Position numbers and translations under genes: made by a program
DNA from: Microvirga alba
Lineage (GTDB): Bacteria > Pseudomonadota > Alphaproteobacteria > Rhizobiales > Beijerinckiaceae
Length of the DNA: 64,000 bases
Direction of reading: 5' to 3'
Assembly: GCF_015694465.1 (NCBI RefSeq)
Contig: NZ_JADQDO010000002.1
Location: 372,001-436,000 of the forward strand
Notes under the pieces: generated by a model
Databases searched by the model: none
The model's input: only the letters and a program-made list of their open reading frames with translations
Told to the model about the DNA's origin: nothing
Shown here: positions 28,140-36,675 of the stretch, piece after piece
Numbering within the stretch: position 1 is the first letter of the stretch
Layout: every line of letters starts with the position of its first letter

Positions 28140-29114
28140 CTACAAGGGACGCTTCAATTTTGAGGCAATAAAGCCAACAATTCCTTCGCGGAAGAGCAGC
28201 ACGCACGCGACAAAGACAAGACCCTGTATGACCGTAACCCAGTCGCCGACCGAGGCGAGGTAGTTCTGCATCAAGACAACGAGGGCCGCACCAACGATCG
28301 GTCCAAAGAAAGTATACATGCCCCCAATGAGGGTCATAAGGACCACTTCCCCGGACATCGTCCAGTAGACGTCCGTCAAGGTCGCCAGCTGGAAGACGAT
28401 TGCCTTGGTCCCGCCGGCAACTCCTGCCAAGGCGGCCGACAGAACGAAGGCGATAAATTTGTACTGATTGACGCGATAACCCAGTGAGACCGCCCGTGCC
28501 TCATTGTCCCGAATAGCCTTCAGCACCTGCCCAAACGGCGAATGGATGATGCGGTAGAGCGCCAGCAGGCAAGCAAAGAAGACAACGAGGACGAACCAAT
28601 ACAGCGTCTTGTCGTCAGCCAGAGGGATGAGCCCGAATAGCGCGCCTCGCGGCACTTTCTGGATGCCGTCTTCTCCCCCGGTGAATGGAGCCTGGAGCGC
28701 GAAGAAATACACCATTTGTGCGAAGGCGAGTGTGACCATCGCAAAGTAAATGCCTTGGCGCCTGATCGCGAGCGCGCCAAAAATGCAGCCCAACAGGACA
28801 GCAATACCAACACCGCACAATATCGCCAGTTCCGGAGAGAGCCCCCAGACCTTAGCCGCATGCGCAGCCACGTAGCTGGACATGCCGAAATATGCCGCGT
28901 GCCCAAACGAGAGGAGGCCGGCATAACCGAGCAGCAGATTGACCGAGCAGGCGAACAGCGCAAAGCACAGGATCTTTATCATCAGGATGGGATAAAGCAG
29001 GAATGGCGCGACAGAGAGCACAGCGGCCAGTCCCAGCATGATCATCAGATGATAGCGCGGCATGCCCAATTTTCGGAACGGGGCCGCGACGGGTACGCTG
29101 CTATGAGTCGGCAT
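28140..29114 (-). CDS. livM: Branched-chain amino acid-type ABC transporter permease LivM
   Basis: 324-residue inner-membrane permease of the LivM family, with about ten hydrophobic segments. The LivM signature region VNLLLGYAGLLSFGHAAYFG is near residue 60, and the conserved cytoplasmic loop GQVLKAIRDNEARAVSLGY is in the middle. With LivH it forms the translocation channel. The start at 29114 is one base after the livH stop; the upstream in-frame codon at 29162 would overlap livH by 47 bases. The locus context (acyl-CoA ligase, thiolase) suggests the substrate is an aromatic or aliphatic carboxylate rather than leucine. Confidence 0.94.
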   Translation of the reverse strand: MPTHSSVPVAAPFRKLGMPRYHLMIMLGLAAVLSVAPFLLYPILMIKILCFALFACSVNLLLGYAGLLSFGHAAYFGMSSYVAAHAAKVWGLSPELAILCGVGIAVLLGCIFGALAIRRQGIYFAMVTLAFAQMVYFFALQAPFTGGEDGIQKVPRGALFGLIPLADDKTLYWFVLVVFFACLLALYRIIHSPFGQVLKAIRDNEARAVSLGYRVNQYKFIAFVLSAALAGVAGGTKAIVFQLATLTDVYWTMSGEVVLMTLIGGMYTFFGPIVGAALVVLMQNYLASVGDWVTVIQGLVFVACVLLFREGIVGFIASKLKRPL

Positions 29115-29115
29115 A

Positions 29116-30003
29116 TCAGGAACTTCTCCCAAAAAGGCCCGCGGGCTTTGCCATGAGGACAATGGCCATGATCACGAAGATGACGGTAGCTGATGCTTCC
29201 GGCCAGAAAACCTTGGTCAATCCTTCGACGATCCCCAGGGAGAAGCCCGTGATGATCGAGCCAAGGATTGAGCCCATGCCTCCGATGACGACCACCGCGA
29301 AGACAACGATGATGAGGTCGGAACCCATGGTTGGATTGACCGAATAGATGGGAGCCGCGAGCACGCCGGCGAAACCTGCCAGTGCCACACCGAAGCCATA
29401 GGTCATGGTGACCAGCAGCGAGACGTTGATGCCAAAGGCTTCCGTCAGCGCCGGGTTTTCCGTTGCTGCCCGCAGATAGGAGCCCAGACGCGTCCTTTCG
29501 ATGACGAACCAAGTCGACAGACACACGATGAGCGAGGACGCGATCACGAACGCGCGTGAGTTCGGCAGGAACATGAACCCGAGATTGTGCCCGCCGGTGA
29601 GAAGCGGCGGCAAAGTATAAGGCATGCCGGTCGCGCCATAGAAGTTCCGGAAGAGACCGGTGATCACCAACGCAAGACCGAATGTGAGGATCATGCCGTA
29701 GAGATGATCAAGGTCGTAGAGCCATCGCAGCAGTAAACGTTCGATGAGAACACCGAACAATCCGACCATGAGCGGTGATAGAAGAAGCGCCCACCAATAC
29801 CCGATACCGAGGTAGTTGAGCAGCATCCAGGCACCGAAAGCGCCCATCATGTAGAGGGCGCCGTGGGCGAAATTGACGATGTTGAGAAGGCCGAAGATCA
29901 CCGCCAGCCCGAGGCTGAGCATGGCGTAGAAAGCGCCATTGATGAGCCCCAACAGAAGCTGGCTGAAAAGAACCTGAGGAGGGATGCCAAGAAGATCGAA
30001 CAT
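29116..30003 (-). CDS. livH: Branched-chain amino acid-type ABC transporter permease LivH
   Basis: 295-residue permease of the LivH family with about eight membrane segments. The N-terminal QLLLGLINGAFYAMLSLGLA and GLLNIVNFAHGALYMMGAF motifs and the conserved loop RTRLGSYLRAATENPALTEAFGI are diagnostic. It pairs with LivM, encoded one base downstream, and starts 12 bases past the livF stop. Part of the livK-G-F-H-M-transglutaminase-like operon. Confidence 0.95.
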   Translation of the reverse strand: MFDLLGIPPQVLFSQLLLGLINGAFYAMLSLGLAVIFGLLNIVNFAHGALYMMGAFGAWMLLNYLGIGYWWALLLSPLMVGLFGVLIERLLLRWLYDLDHLYGMILTFGLALVITGLFRNFYGATGMPYTLPPLLTGGHNLGFMFLPNSRAFVIASSLIVCLSTWFVIERTRLGSYLRAATENPALTEAFGINVSLLVTMTYGFGVALAGFAGVLAAPIYSVNPTMGSDLIIVVFAVVVIGGMGSILGSIITGFSLGIVEGLTKVFWPEASATVIFVIMAIVLMAKPAGLFGRSS

Positions 30004-30015
30004 GAAATCCCCTTT

Positions 30016-30747
30016 CTAGACGCCAAGATAGCGGCTGAGTTTCGCGGCGCTCGCCGCAAGATCAGCGTTTGGAACCATGTCAACGACCCGACCGTGCTCC
30101 ATGACGTAGTGGCGGTCCGCAACGGTTGAGGCGAAATGAAAATTCTGCTCCACGAGCACGATGGTGAATCCGCGTGCCTTCAATTCCTTAATCGTGCGAC
30201 CGATCTGTTGCACGATGACCGGCGCCAATCCCTCCGTCGGCTCGTCAAGGAGCAGGAATTTCGCACCGGTTCTCAGGATGCGTCCGATGGCGAGCATCTG
30301 CTGTTCACCTCCGGATAGCTTCGTACCGGGGCTCTTCAGCCGCTCACGAAGATTGGGGAACATGTCGAAAATCTCATCAACAGAGAGGCCGCCATCCTGG
30401 ACGACGGGAGGGAGCCGCAAGTTTTCTTCAACGTTGAGGCTTGAGTAGATTCCCCGATCCTCAGGGCAGAACGCAATTCCGCTTCTCGCAATGGCGCGCG
30501 CACTCAGGCCGATGGTCTCCTTGCCGGAGAAACGGATCGATCCTTTGCGTCGGCGCATGATCCCGATAATGGCCTTGAGCGTCGTGCTCTTTCCAGCGCC
30601 ATTCCGACCAAGCAGCGTTACGACCTCTCCGGATGGGACATCAAACGTCACACCGTGGAGAACGTGACTTTCACCGTACCAAGCCTCAAGCTCTTTTACA
30701 GCGAGCAGCGGCATGGGCCCGGTATATCCAGCGGAAACCCTATGCAT
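30016..30747 (-). CDS. livF: Branched-chain amino acid-type ABC transporter ATPase LivF
   Basis: About 243-residue ATPase. Walker A is GRNGAGKSTTLKAI, the signature LSGGEQQMLAIGRIL, Walker B FLLLDEPTEGLAP, and there is a LivF-type ending with VVDMVPN. Two starts are reasonable. ATG at 30747 overlaps the livG stop by eight bases and would be translationally coupled; ATG at 30714 gives the usual LivF N-terminus (MPLLAVKELEAWYG). The longer form is listed. It forms a heterodimer with LivG in the importer. Confidence 0.94.
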   Translation of the reverse strand: MHRVSAGYTGPMPLLAVKELEAWYGESHVLHGVTFDVPSGEVVTLLGRNGAGKSTTLKAIIGIMRRRKGSIRFSGKETIGLSARAIARSGIAFCPEDRGIYSSLNVEENLRLPPVVQDGGLSVDEIFDMFPNLRERLKSPGTKLSGGEQQMLAIGRILRTGAKFLLLDEPTEGLAPVIVQQIGRTIKELKARGFTIVLVEQNFHFASTVADRHYVMEHGRVVDMVPNADLAASAAKLSRYLGV

Positions 30748-31498
30748 GAGGCACCCCGATGTATGCCTCGATGACACGAGGATCCTTCGACACGGTTGCA
30801 TAATCACCTTCGGCCAGGACCTTTCCTCGCGTCAGGACAGTGATCCGGTCGGACAGCGATGCCACGACCGAGAGATTATGTTCCACCATCAGGATGGTTC
30901 GTTTCTGCGAAATTTCCTTAATGAGTGCGGAGACGCGCTCAACATCTTCCTGGGTCATTCCCGCCATCGGCTCATCCAGCAGAAGCATCTCGGGATCCAG
31001 GGCAAGAGTTGTCGCGATTTCAAGCGCACGCTTGCGTCCATAGGAAAGCTCGCGAGCCGGGATCATGGCGAACTCCGTGAGACCCACGGCCGTGATCAAC
31101 TCCCAGGCTTCGTCATGGAGAGAGGAGAGCACGCGTTCGGAGCACCAGAAATCAAAAGAGTCTCCCCGGATGCGGCGCTGAAGGGCGATCCGGACGTTCT
31201 CAAGCGCCGTCATGTGACCGAAGACCGCCGAGATCTGGAACGAGCGAACCAGTCCGAGGCGGGCGACGTTCGCCGGCGACATCTTTGTGATGTCACGACC
31301 GTTGTAGATGATACGGCCAGCCGTCGGACTCAGAACTTTTGTAAGAAGATTGAAGCAGGTTGTCTTTCCGGCTCCGTTGGGACCGATTAAGGCGTGAATC
31401 GTGCCGCGCCGAACGGAAAGCGTGACGTCGTCAACGGCGACAAACCCCTTGAACTCTTTGGTAAGCCCCGATGCGCTCAGAATGATTTCGTTCGCCAT
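30740..31498 (-). CDS. livG: Branched-chain amino acid-type ABC transporter ATPase LivG
   Basis: 252-residue ATPase of the LivG type. Walker A is GPNGAGKTTCFNLL, the LivG-specific region reads LVRSFQISAVFGHMTALENV, the signature LSYGRKRALEIATTL, and Walker B MLLLDEPMAGMT. The start at 31498 (MANEIILSASGLTKEF) gives a normal family N-terminus, although its GGAG is unusually close; the frame runs on to 31540. It follows livK by 88 bases and overlaps the probable livF start. Confidence 0.94.
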   Translation of the reverse strand: MANEIILSASGLTKEFKGFVAVDDVTLSVRRGTIHALIGPNGAGKTTCFNLLTKVLSPTAGRIIYNGRDITKMSPANVARLGLVRSFQISAVFGHMTALENVRIALQRRIRGDSFDFWCSERVLSSLHDEAWELITAVGLTEFAMIPARELSYGRKRALEIATTLALDPEMLLLDEPMAGMTQEDVERVSALIKEISQKRTILMVEHNLSVVASLSDRITVLTRGKVLAEGDYATVSKDPRVIEAYIGVPHA

Positions 31499-31586
31499 GG
31501 CTCCATAAACACCGTTGGAGGGCGCGCGCCCGGAGGGCACGCGCCGATTTCAGGTTGGGAGAGGCCGAAGCCTGCCTATGCCGCGA

Positions 31587-32786
31587 CTACTTGCGGACGA
31601 GCGAGCACTCGCTCTCCGACAGAGGGCGGAAGGCTTCCTCGCCAGGCACAGTGCGCAGGATCTTGTAATAGTCCCAGGCAGCCTTCGACTCGGCGGGCGT
31701 CTTCACCTGCGCCAGATACATGTCGTGAACCATACGACCATCGGCACGGATCTTGCCATTCTTTGCGAAGAAGTCGTTGACCGGGGTTTCCTTCATGCGA
31801 GCAACCACCTTTTCGGCGGCATCGCTTCCCACGCCCTCAATCGACTTCAGGTAATGCATGATCGCCGAGTAGACGCCGGCCTGAGACATCGTGGGCATTG
31901 CGCCGTGACGCTTGAAGAAACGCTGTGACCATTCACGGGTTTCGTCGTTCCGATCCCAATAGAATCCCGTCGTCAGGTAGAGACCCTGCGCCGTCTGAAG
32001 TCCGATCGAATGGACATCGGTCAGGAAGATAGCAAGCCCCGCGATCTTTGCTTTCTGCGTAAGACCGAACTCTTGTGCCTGCTTGAGGGAGTTGATCGTA
32101 TCGCTGCCGCCGTTGGCAAGCGCGATCACATCAGCGTTCGTGCTCGGAACCCGCATCAGGAACGAGGAAAAATCGGACGTGTTGAGCGGATGCTGCACCG
32201 ATCCGACAACCTTTCCGCCCGTCGCTTCGACGACACGCGCAACGTCCGCCTTCATCGTGTGACCGAATGCGTAGTCAGCGGTCAGGAAGTACCACGACTT
32301 GCCGCCTTCCTGAACAATGGCCTTGGCCGTGCTCACAGCGGCGGAATAAGTGTCCCAGGTCCAATGGATACCATTGGGTGAACAGGCCTTGTTGGTGAGA
32401 TCGGCCGTCCCGGCACCAGACACGATAAGGACGCGGTTCTTTTCGCGCGCCAATTCTTGAACGGCAAGCACAACGGACGAGTTGGGCACATCGATGATCA
32501 TGTCGACGCCCTCGGCGTCGAACCAGCGCCGGGCGATTTGTGTGCCCACATCAGCCTTGTTCTGATGATCGGCGCTGACAAGCTCGACCTTCTTGCCACC
32601 AATCTTGGTGCCGAAATCCTCAATCGCCATTTCGGCGGCAACGACCGAGCCCTTGCCGGCCAAAGAGGAGAATACTCCCGTCTGGTCAGTGAGCACGCCG
32701 ATTTTGACGGTGTTGTCAGATAGCTGCGCGGAAGCTGCCGTAATGGAGCAGGCCGCGCCGATGATGCCGAGGCAGAGTTTTTTCAT
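31587..32786 (-). CDS. ABC transporter periplasmic substrate-binding protein, LivK/Peripla_BP_6 type
   Basis: 399-residue secreted binding protein. The signal peptide is about residues 1–20 (MKKLCLGIIGAACSITAASA). A type I periplasmic binding fold follows, opening with VKIGVLTDQTGVFSSLAGKGSVVAAEMAIEDFG and containing IDVPNSSVVLAVQELAREKNRV. The sequence resembles members adapted to aromatic or other organic acids more than true leucine-binding proteins, and the surrounding degradation genes agree, but the ligand cannot be read out. GGGAGGA precedes the start. A perfect TTCCGC-N3-GCGGAA palindrome lies 98 bases upstream. Confidence 0.93.
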   Translation of the reverse strand: MKKLCLGIIGAACSITAASAQLSDNTVKIGVLTDQTGVFSSLAGKGSVVAAEMAIEDFGTKIGGKKVELVSADHQNKADVGTQIARRWFDAEGVDMIIDVPNSSVVLAVQELAREKNRVLIVSGAGTADLTNKACSPNGIHWTWDTYSAAVSTAKAIVQEGGKSWYFLTADYAFGHTMKADVARVVEATGGKVVGSVQHPLNTSDFSSFLMRVPSTNADVIALANGGSDTINSLKQAQEFGLTQKAKIAGLAIFLTDVHSIGLQTAQGLYLTTGFYWDRNDETREWSQRFFKRHGAMPTMSQAGVYSAIMHYLKSIEGVGSDAAEKVVARMKETPVNDFFAKNGKIRADGRMVHDMYLAQVKTPAESKAAWDYYKILRTVPGEEAFRPLSESECSLVRK

Positions 32787-32883
32787 AGAGTCCTCCCGAT
32801 CGATATCTTGGAATTGATGGCGTTCATTTTTGTTGTTGCGCCCGGAGATTGCCAGAAAACCACTACCGTTGTGCAAAAAAATA

Positions 32884-32898
32884 TTCCGCTACGCGGAA
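32884..32898. promoter_or_regulatory. Candidate IclR operator A, upstream of livK
   Basis: TTCCGC-TAC-GCGGAA, a perfect 6+3+6 inverted repeat in the 222-base gap between the SDR gene and the importer operon. The same 6-base arms occur at operators B and C in the other two control regions of the island. Confidence 0.7.
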
Positions 32899-33008
32899 GG
32901 ATTGAGGCGTTTCTATCCCGGATCGAAATTTATCAAAGTGCGCTCATGTCGATAGTGCTGAGCGCGGCAAACCAGCGAGCTACGAGATCACTTGCTCGTT
33001 GTCATCCA

Positions 33009-33788
33009 TCAGAGAAGGCCACGAATGAGACCTCCATCCACCGCGATGTTTTGTGCCGTGATATAATCGGCGTGACGGGAACAGAGGAAGGCGCACAGGG
33101 GACCGAAATCCTCTGACGTGCCGAGACGGCCCGCCGGTACGGATGCTGCCATGCGTGCCGATGCTTCCGGCTCCGTGATTCCGTCGCGCGTCGCGCGAGC
33201 TCTGATGACGCGATCGAGTGCGCCGGTGGCCATGAGCCCAGGCAGAATGTTGTTGACCGTTACGCCCTTGCCGGCAACCTCCCGCGCTAGGGTTGCCATC
33301 GCTCCCGTCAATCCGGCACGTACTCCGTTGGCGAGGGCCATGTTCGGGTACGGTTCTTTGACGGCAAACGACGTGATGTTCACGATCCGGCCGTACCTGG
33401 CTTCGATCATGCCCGGCAGGAGAAGGCGCGCGGCTTGGATTGCCGACAACATGTTGACTTCCAACGCCTTACGCCAGGTTTCGACCGTGTGATCCGTGAA
33501 CTCACCCGTCGGTGGGCCGCCTGCATTCGTGACGAGGATATGAAGTGGTCCGAGCTGGCGCTGGGCTTCCTCGATGAGACGCGAGGGCTGATCCGGGTCA
33601 GCGAGATCTCCCTGCACGAAGATGGCTCCATCCCCAAGCAGAGCAACCGCATGCGCTCCCTCGTCGGCATTGCGGCCATTGACCGCGACGCGAACGCCGG
33701 CTGCACTCAACTCCCGGGCACAGGCGAAGCCAAGGCCCTTCGTGCCGCCCAGTATCAGTGCGGTTTCGCCACTTATCCTGAGATCCAT
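33009..33788 (-). CDS. Atypical SDR-family oxidoreductase lacking the Tyr/Lys catalytic pair
   Basis: 259-residue Rossmann-fold protein of the short-chain dehydrogenase superfamily. It has the cofactor loop GGTKGLG (14–20), TNAGG (92–96) and Ser140 in IVNITSF. Where YxxxK should follow, the sequence reads A153NGVR157, so catalytic Tyr and Lys are absent; the flanking PYPNMALANGVRAGL is still well formed. A subset of SDR proteins shares this substitution and their chemistry is unclear: they may be structural partners or use different residues. It is the last gene of the ligase–crotonase–thiolase–crotonase operon, 77 bases after the PaaF-like gene. Confidence 0.87.
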   Translation of the reverse strand: MDLRISGETALILGGTKGLGFACARELSAAGVRVAVNGRNADEGAHAVALLGDGAIFVQGDLADPDQPSRLIEEAQRQLGPLHILVTNAGGPPTGEFTDHTVETWRKALEVNMLSAIQAARLLLPGMIEARYGRIVNITSFAVKEPYPNMALANGVRAGLTGAMATLAREVAGKGVTVNNILPGLMATGALDRVIRARATRDGITEPEASARMAASVPAGRLGTSEDFGPLCAFLCSRHADYITAQNIAVDGGLIRGLL

Positions 33789-33822
33789 GAGATCGTCCCT
33801 TTCCTGTCTTGGGCGTCCCTCC

Positions 33823-33840
33823 CTCCCTTTCGAAAGGGAG
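33823..33840. repeat. 18-base perfect palindrome between crotonase and SDR genes
   Basis: CTCCCTTTCGAAAGGGAG, the only sizeable gap (77 bases) within the operon. It resembles the C/T–G/A REP-like family. It may be a transcript processing or stabilising hairpin; no T-run follows. Confidence 0.6.
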
Positions 33841-33865
33841 AGCGACGAGTTTGCATTCCCGGGTC

Positions 33866-34654
33866 TTATGCCCCCGTGTAGTTCGGAGCCCGCTTTTCCA
33901 AGAACGCCCGCATGCCTTCATTCTTGTCGTTGGTGGCGAAGAGAACCTGAAGCGCCTTTCGCTCGAGAGCGAGCGCTGCGCCGAGCGGTGCGTCTTGACC
34001 GTGAAGAATGACTTCCTTGATCTGCGCAAGCGCAATTGGCGGAAGCTTGGTTAACTGCTCGGCCATCGCCATCGCTGTTTCGAAGACTGCCTCGTCCGCC
34101 ACCACCTTGCTGACGAGGCCCATGTCGCAGGCCTCTTCGGCATCAATGATCTCACCCGTGAGGCACAGGCGCATTGCCTTGAACTTGCCGACCGCGCGCG
34201 TCAGGCGCTGGGTTCCGCCTGCGCCCGGCATGATGCCGACGCGTACTTCAGGTTGGCCGAGCTTGGCGCTGCGTCCGGCAATGATGATATCCGCGTGCAT
34301 CGCGAGTTCGAGGCCGCCGCCGAGCGCGAATCCATTCACTGCGGCGATGACAGGCTGCGGGCATCGACCGACGGCTTCCCAGAGCCGCTCATTGTGACGC
34401 AGATACATGTCAACTGCGCTGATCTCCGCCATGTCCTGAATATCGGCACCGGCGGCGAAGCTGGTCTCGTCACCGGTCAGGACCACGCAGCGTAGCGCGG
34501 TATCATCCACGAAGCTCTCGAAGATTTCCGCCAGCCTGCGTCGCACCGACATATTGAGGGCATTGCGCACCTTTGGTCTGTTGATGCGAACCACCGCAAT
34601 GGCGGCGCTCTTGCGCTCGAGAATAACTTCCGAAGTGGCGGGGTTATCCATCAT
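33866..34654 (-). CDS. Enoyl-CoA hydratase, PaaF-like crotonase
   Basis: 262-residue crotonase-fold protein. The oxyanion-hole segments are [12 protein letters not shown] and [12 protein letters not shown]; the first catalytic Glu is in [21 protein letters not shown]. The position of the second classical Glu (AMEM in the mitochondrial hydratase) reads AMRL here; from memory, E. coli PaaF (2,3-dehydroadipyl-CoA hydratase) also lacks it. The first ATG, at 34654, overlaps the thiolase stop by four bases. Its probable job is hydration of a 2,3-unsaturated acyl-CoA just before the dehydrogenase and thiolase steps. Confidence 0.9.
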   Translation of the reverse strand: MMDNPATSEVILERKSAAIAVVRINRPKVRNALNMSVRRRLAEIFESFVDDTALRCVVLTGDETSFAAGADIQDMAEISAVDMYLRHNERLWEAVGRCPQPVIAAVNGFALGGGLELAMHADIIIAGRSAKLGQPEVRVGIMPGAGGTQRLTRAVGKFKAMRLCLTGEIIDAEEACDMGLVSKVVADEAVFETAMAMAEQLTKLPPIALAQIKEVILHGQDAPLGAALALERKALQVLFATNDKNEGMRAFLEKRAPNYTGA

Positions 34655-35853
34655 GCTTTCTCCACCACGAGGGCAATGCCCTGCCCCACGCCGATGCACA
34701 TGCTGCACAACGCCCGCTTTGCATCGCGCTGTTGCAGTTCCAGCGCTGCTGTCAACGCGAGGCGCGCACCGGACATGCCGAGGGGATGCCCGAGGGCGAT
34801 GGCGCCGCCGTTGGGGTTTACATGCTCGGCATCGTCCGGAAGCCCGAGTTGGCGCAGGCATGCCAACGCCTGGGCCGCGAAAGCCTCGTTGAGCTCGATC
34901 ACATCCATGTCGGAAATCTGCAGGCCGAGACGGGCCATCAATTTTTGACTGGCGGGAACCGGGCCGATGCCCATGATCCGTGGCTCAACGCCTGCCGTCG
35001 CGAGGCCAGCGACGCGGGCGAGAGGAGTCAGACCGTATTCGGAGACCGCCTCTGCCGACGCAATGACCATAGCCGCGGCACCATCGTTAACGCCCGAGGC
35101 ATTGCCTGCAGTCACACTCCCCCCCTTTCGGAACGGGGTGGCCAATTGGCCGAGCTTTTCCAGGGTGGTCTCGCGGGGATGCTCGTCGCGCTCGACCCTG
35201 ATCGGGTCACCCTTTCTTTGAGGAACGCTGACTGCCACGATCTCGCGATCGAAACGGCCCGATTGTTGCGCGCGCGCGGCGCGTTGCTGACTGCGCACGG
35301 CGAACGCATCCTGGTCCTGCCGGGAAATCTGGAACTGCTCGGCAAGGTTCTCCGCCGTTTCAGGCATGGAATCGATGCCAAACCGCCCCTTCAGGACGGG
35401 GTTGACGAAGCGCCATCCGATCGTCGTGTCGAAGATGTCGGCGGAGCGAGAGAACGCGGTGTCGGCCTTGCCCATGACAAAGGGCGCCCGTGTCATCGAC
35501 TCGACGCCACCCGCTATGATGACCTCGGCCTCGCCGGCCCGAATAGCCCGTGCGGCCTGGCCGACCGCATCAAGACCGGAGCCGCAGAGCCGGTTGATCG
35601 TCGTTCCAGGTACCGTATCAGGCAGGCCAGATAAAAGAACAGCCATCCGCGCGACGTTGCGGTTGTCCTCCCCGGCCTGGTTGGCACAACCCAAGATGAC
35701 ATCATCGATTGCATCAGCGGGGAGCTGGGGCACCCGCGCCATCAGTTCGCGCAGGACAAGGCCTGCCATGTCGTCGGGCCGCACGGCCGCCAGCACGCCA
35801 CCATAGCGCCCTATCGGAGTTCGCACGCCCGCGCAGATATACGCTTCCGTCAT
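34651..35853 (-). CDS. Acetyl-CoA acyltransferase, PcaF/PaaJ-like thiolase
   Basis: 400-residue degradative thiolase. The nucleophile Cys90 is in [15 protein letters not shown], His356 in [14 protein letters not shown], and the second Cys386 in [13 protein letters not shown]. These motifs and the opening [17 protein letters not shown] are those of 3-oxoadipyl-CoA thiolases (PcaF/PaaJ), which release acetyl-CoA from 3-oxoadipyl-CoA. Specificity for a dicarboxylic acyl-CoA is likely but not certain, since broad thiolases are similar. AAGGAG precedes the start. Four-base overlap with the downstream PaaF-like gene. Confidence 0.93.
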   Translation of the reverse strand: MTEAYICAGVRTPIGRYGGVLAAVRPDDMAGLVLRELMARVPQLPADAIDDVILGCANQAGEDNRNVARMAVLLSGLPDTVPGTTINRLCGSGLDAVGQAARAIRAGEAEVIIAGGVESMTRAPFVMGKADTAFSRSADIFDTTIGWRFVNPVLKGRFGIDSMPETAENLAEQFQISRQDQDAFAVRSQQRAARAQQSGRFDREIVAVSVPQRKGDPIRVERDEHPRETTLEKLGQLATPFRKGGSVTAGNASGVNDGAAAMVIASAEAVSEYGLTPLARVAGLATAGVEPRIMGIGPVPASQKLMARLGLQISDMDVIELNEAFAAQALACLRQLGLPDDAEHVNPNGGAIALGHPLGMSGARLALTAALELQQRDAKRALCSMCIGVGQGIALVVEKA

Positions 35854-35865
35854 GGAGCGATCTCC

Positions 35866-36675
35866 TTAGAGGGGACAGTCTTTGGTGAAGTTCGGACGTC
35901 GCTTTTCGCGCAGGGAGGCCAGGCCTTCCTGGACATCCGGCCCCTTGAATCCCATGAATTCGAGCGCGAGCGATGTGTCGAAGGTCGGTCCAGCCATGCG
36001 CAGCCAATTGTTCAGCGCGTACTTGGTCCAGCGAATGGCGGTCGGCGATCCGGCGGCAAGCTTTCTTGCCACCTCCAGAGCCTTGTCATGGAGCTGCGCG
36101 TCGTCGACACACAAGGACACCAAGCCAATGCGCTCCGCTTCCTCACCGCTCACCGACTCGCAAAGAAGAAGATAGTATTTCGACTTCGCGAGACCGCAGA
36201 GAAGCGGCCAGACGATCGCTGCGTGATCGCCCGCAGCAACGCCGAGCCGCGTGTGTCCGTCAATGATACGAGCAGAGCGGGAGGCGATCGATATGTCAGC
36301 CAAAAGACCGGCAACGAGGCCGGCGCCGACAGCCGGGCCCTGCATGGCGGAAACGATCGGCTTGGAGCAATTCACCAGGTTGTAGACCAGATCACGAGCT
36401 TCTTTCCACACTCGCGTGAGCGTGTGGAAGTCTTCCGTCATCTCCTTCACGAGATCGAGATCCCCACCCGAGGAGAATGCCTCGCCCGCACCGCGGATAA
36501 TGACCGCCGAGACGTTGGGATCGGAGTCGATGTCGCGCCAGATTCGAACCAGTTCGCCATGCATGACGGCATCGGCCGAGTTGAGGCGGCCTGGATTTTC
36601 CATGGTAATCCGCAGGATGCGCTCTTCTGGCCAGTCGAACTTCAGTCGGCTGTAATTCGCGTAATGGCTGCTCAT
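35866..36675 (-). CDS. Enoyl-CoA hydratase/isomerase family protein
   Basis: 269-residue crotonase of a distinct subgroup. It has an oxyanion-hole segment [13 protein letters not shown], the second oxyanion segment [21 protein letters not shown], the strongly conserved-looking [20 protein letters not shown], and [15 protein letters not shown]. This subgroup recurs in soil bacteria but I do not know its reaction. The Asp in AAGDHAA sits near where hydratases carry a catalytic Glu. The start at 36675 overlaps the ligase stop by four bases, so ligase and crotonase are made together; it may be the first enzyme acting on the new CoA ester. Confidence 0.88.
   Translation of the reverse strand: MSSHYANYSRLKFDWPEERILRITMENPGRLNSADAVMHGELVRIWRDIDSDPNVSAVIIRGAGEAFSSGGDLDLVKEMTEDFHTLTRVWKEARDLVYNLVNCSKPIVSAMQGPAVGAGLVAGLLADISIASRSARIIDGHTRLGVAAGDHAAIVWPLLCGLAKSKYYLLLCESVSGEEAERIGLVSLCVDDAQLHDKALEVARKLAAGSPTAIRWTKYALNNWLRMAGPTFDTSLALEFMGFKGPDVQEGLASLREKRRPNFTKDCPL

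Noticed and set aside
28140..32786. Liv operon as an ordinary leucine/isoleucine importer
   Set aside because: Not excluded biochemically, but the shared palindrome and adjacent CoA-ligase and beta-oxidation genes fit uptake of a carboxylic acid better, so no amino-acid specificity was assigned.
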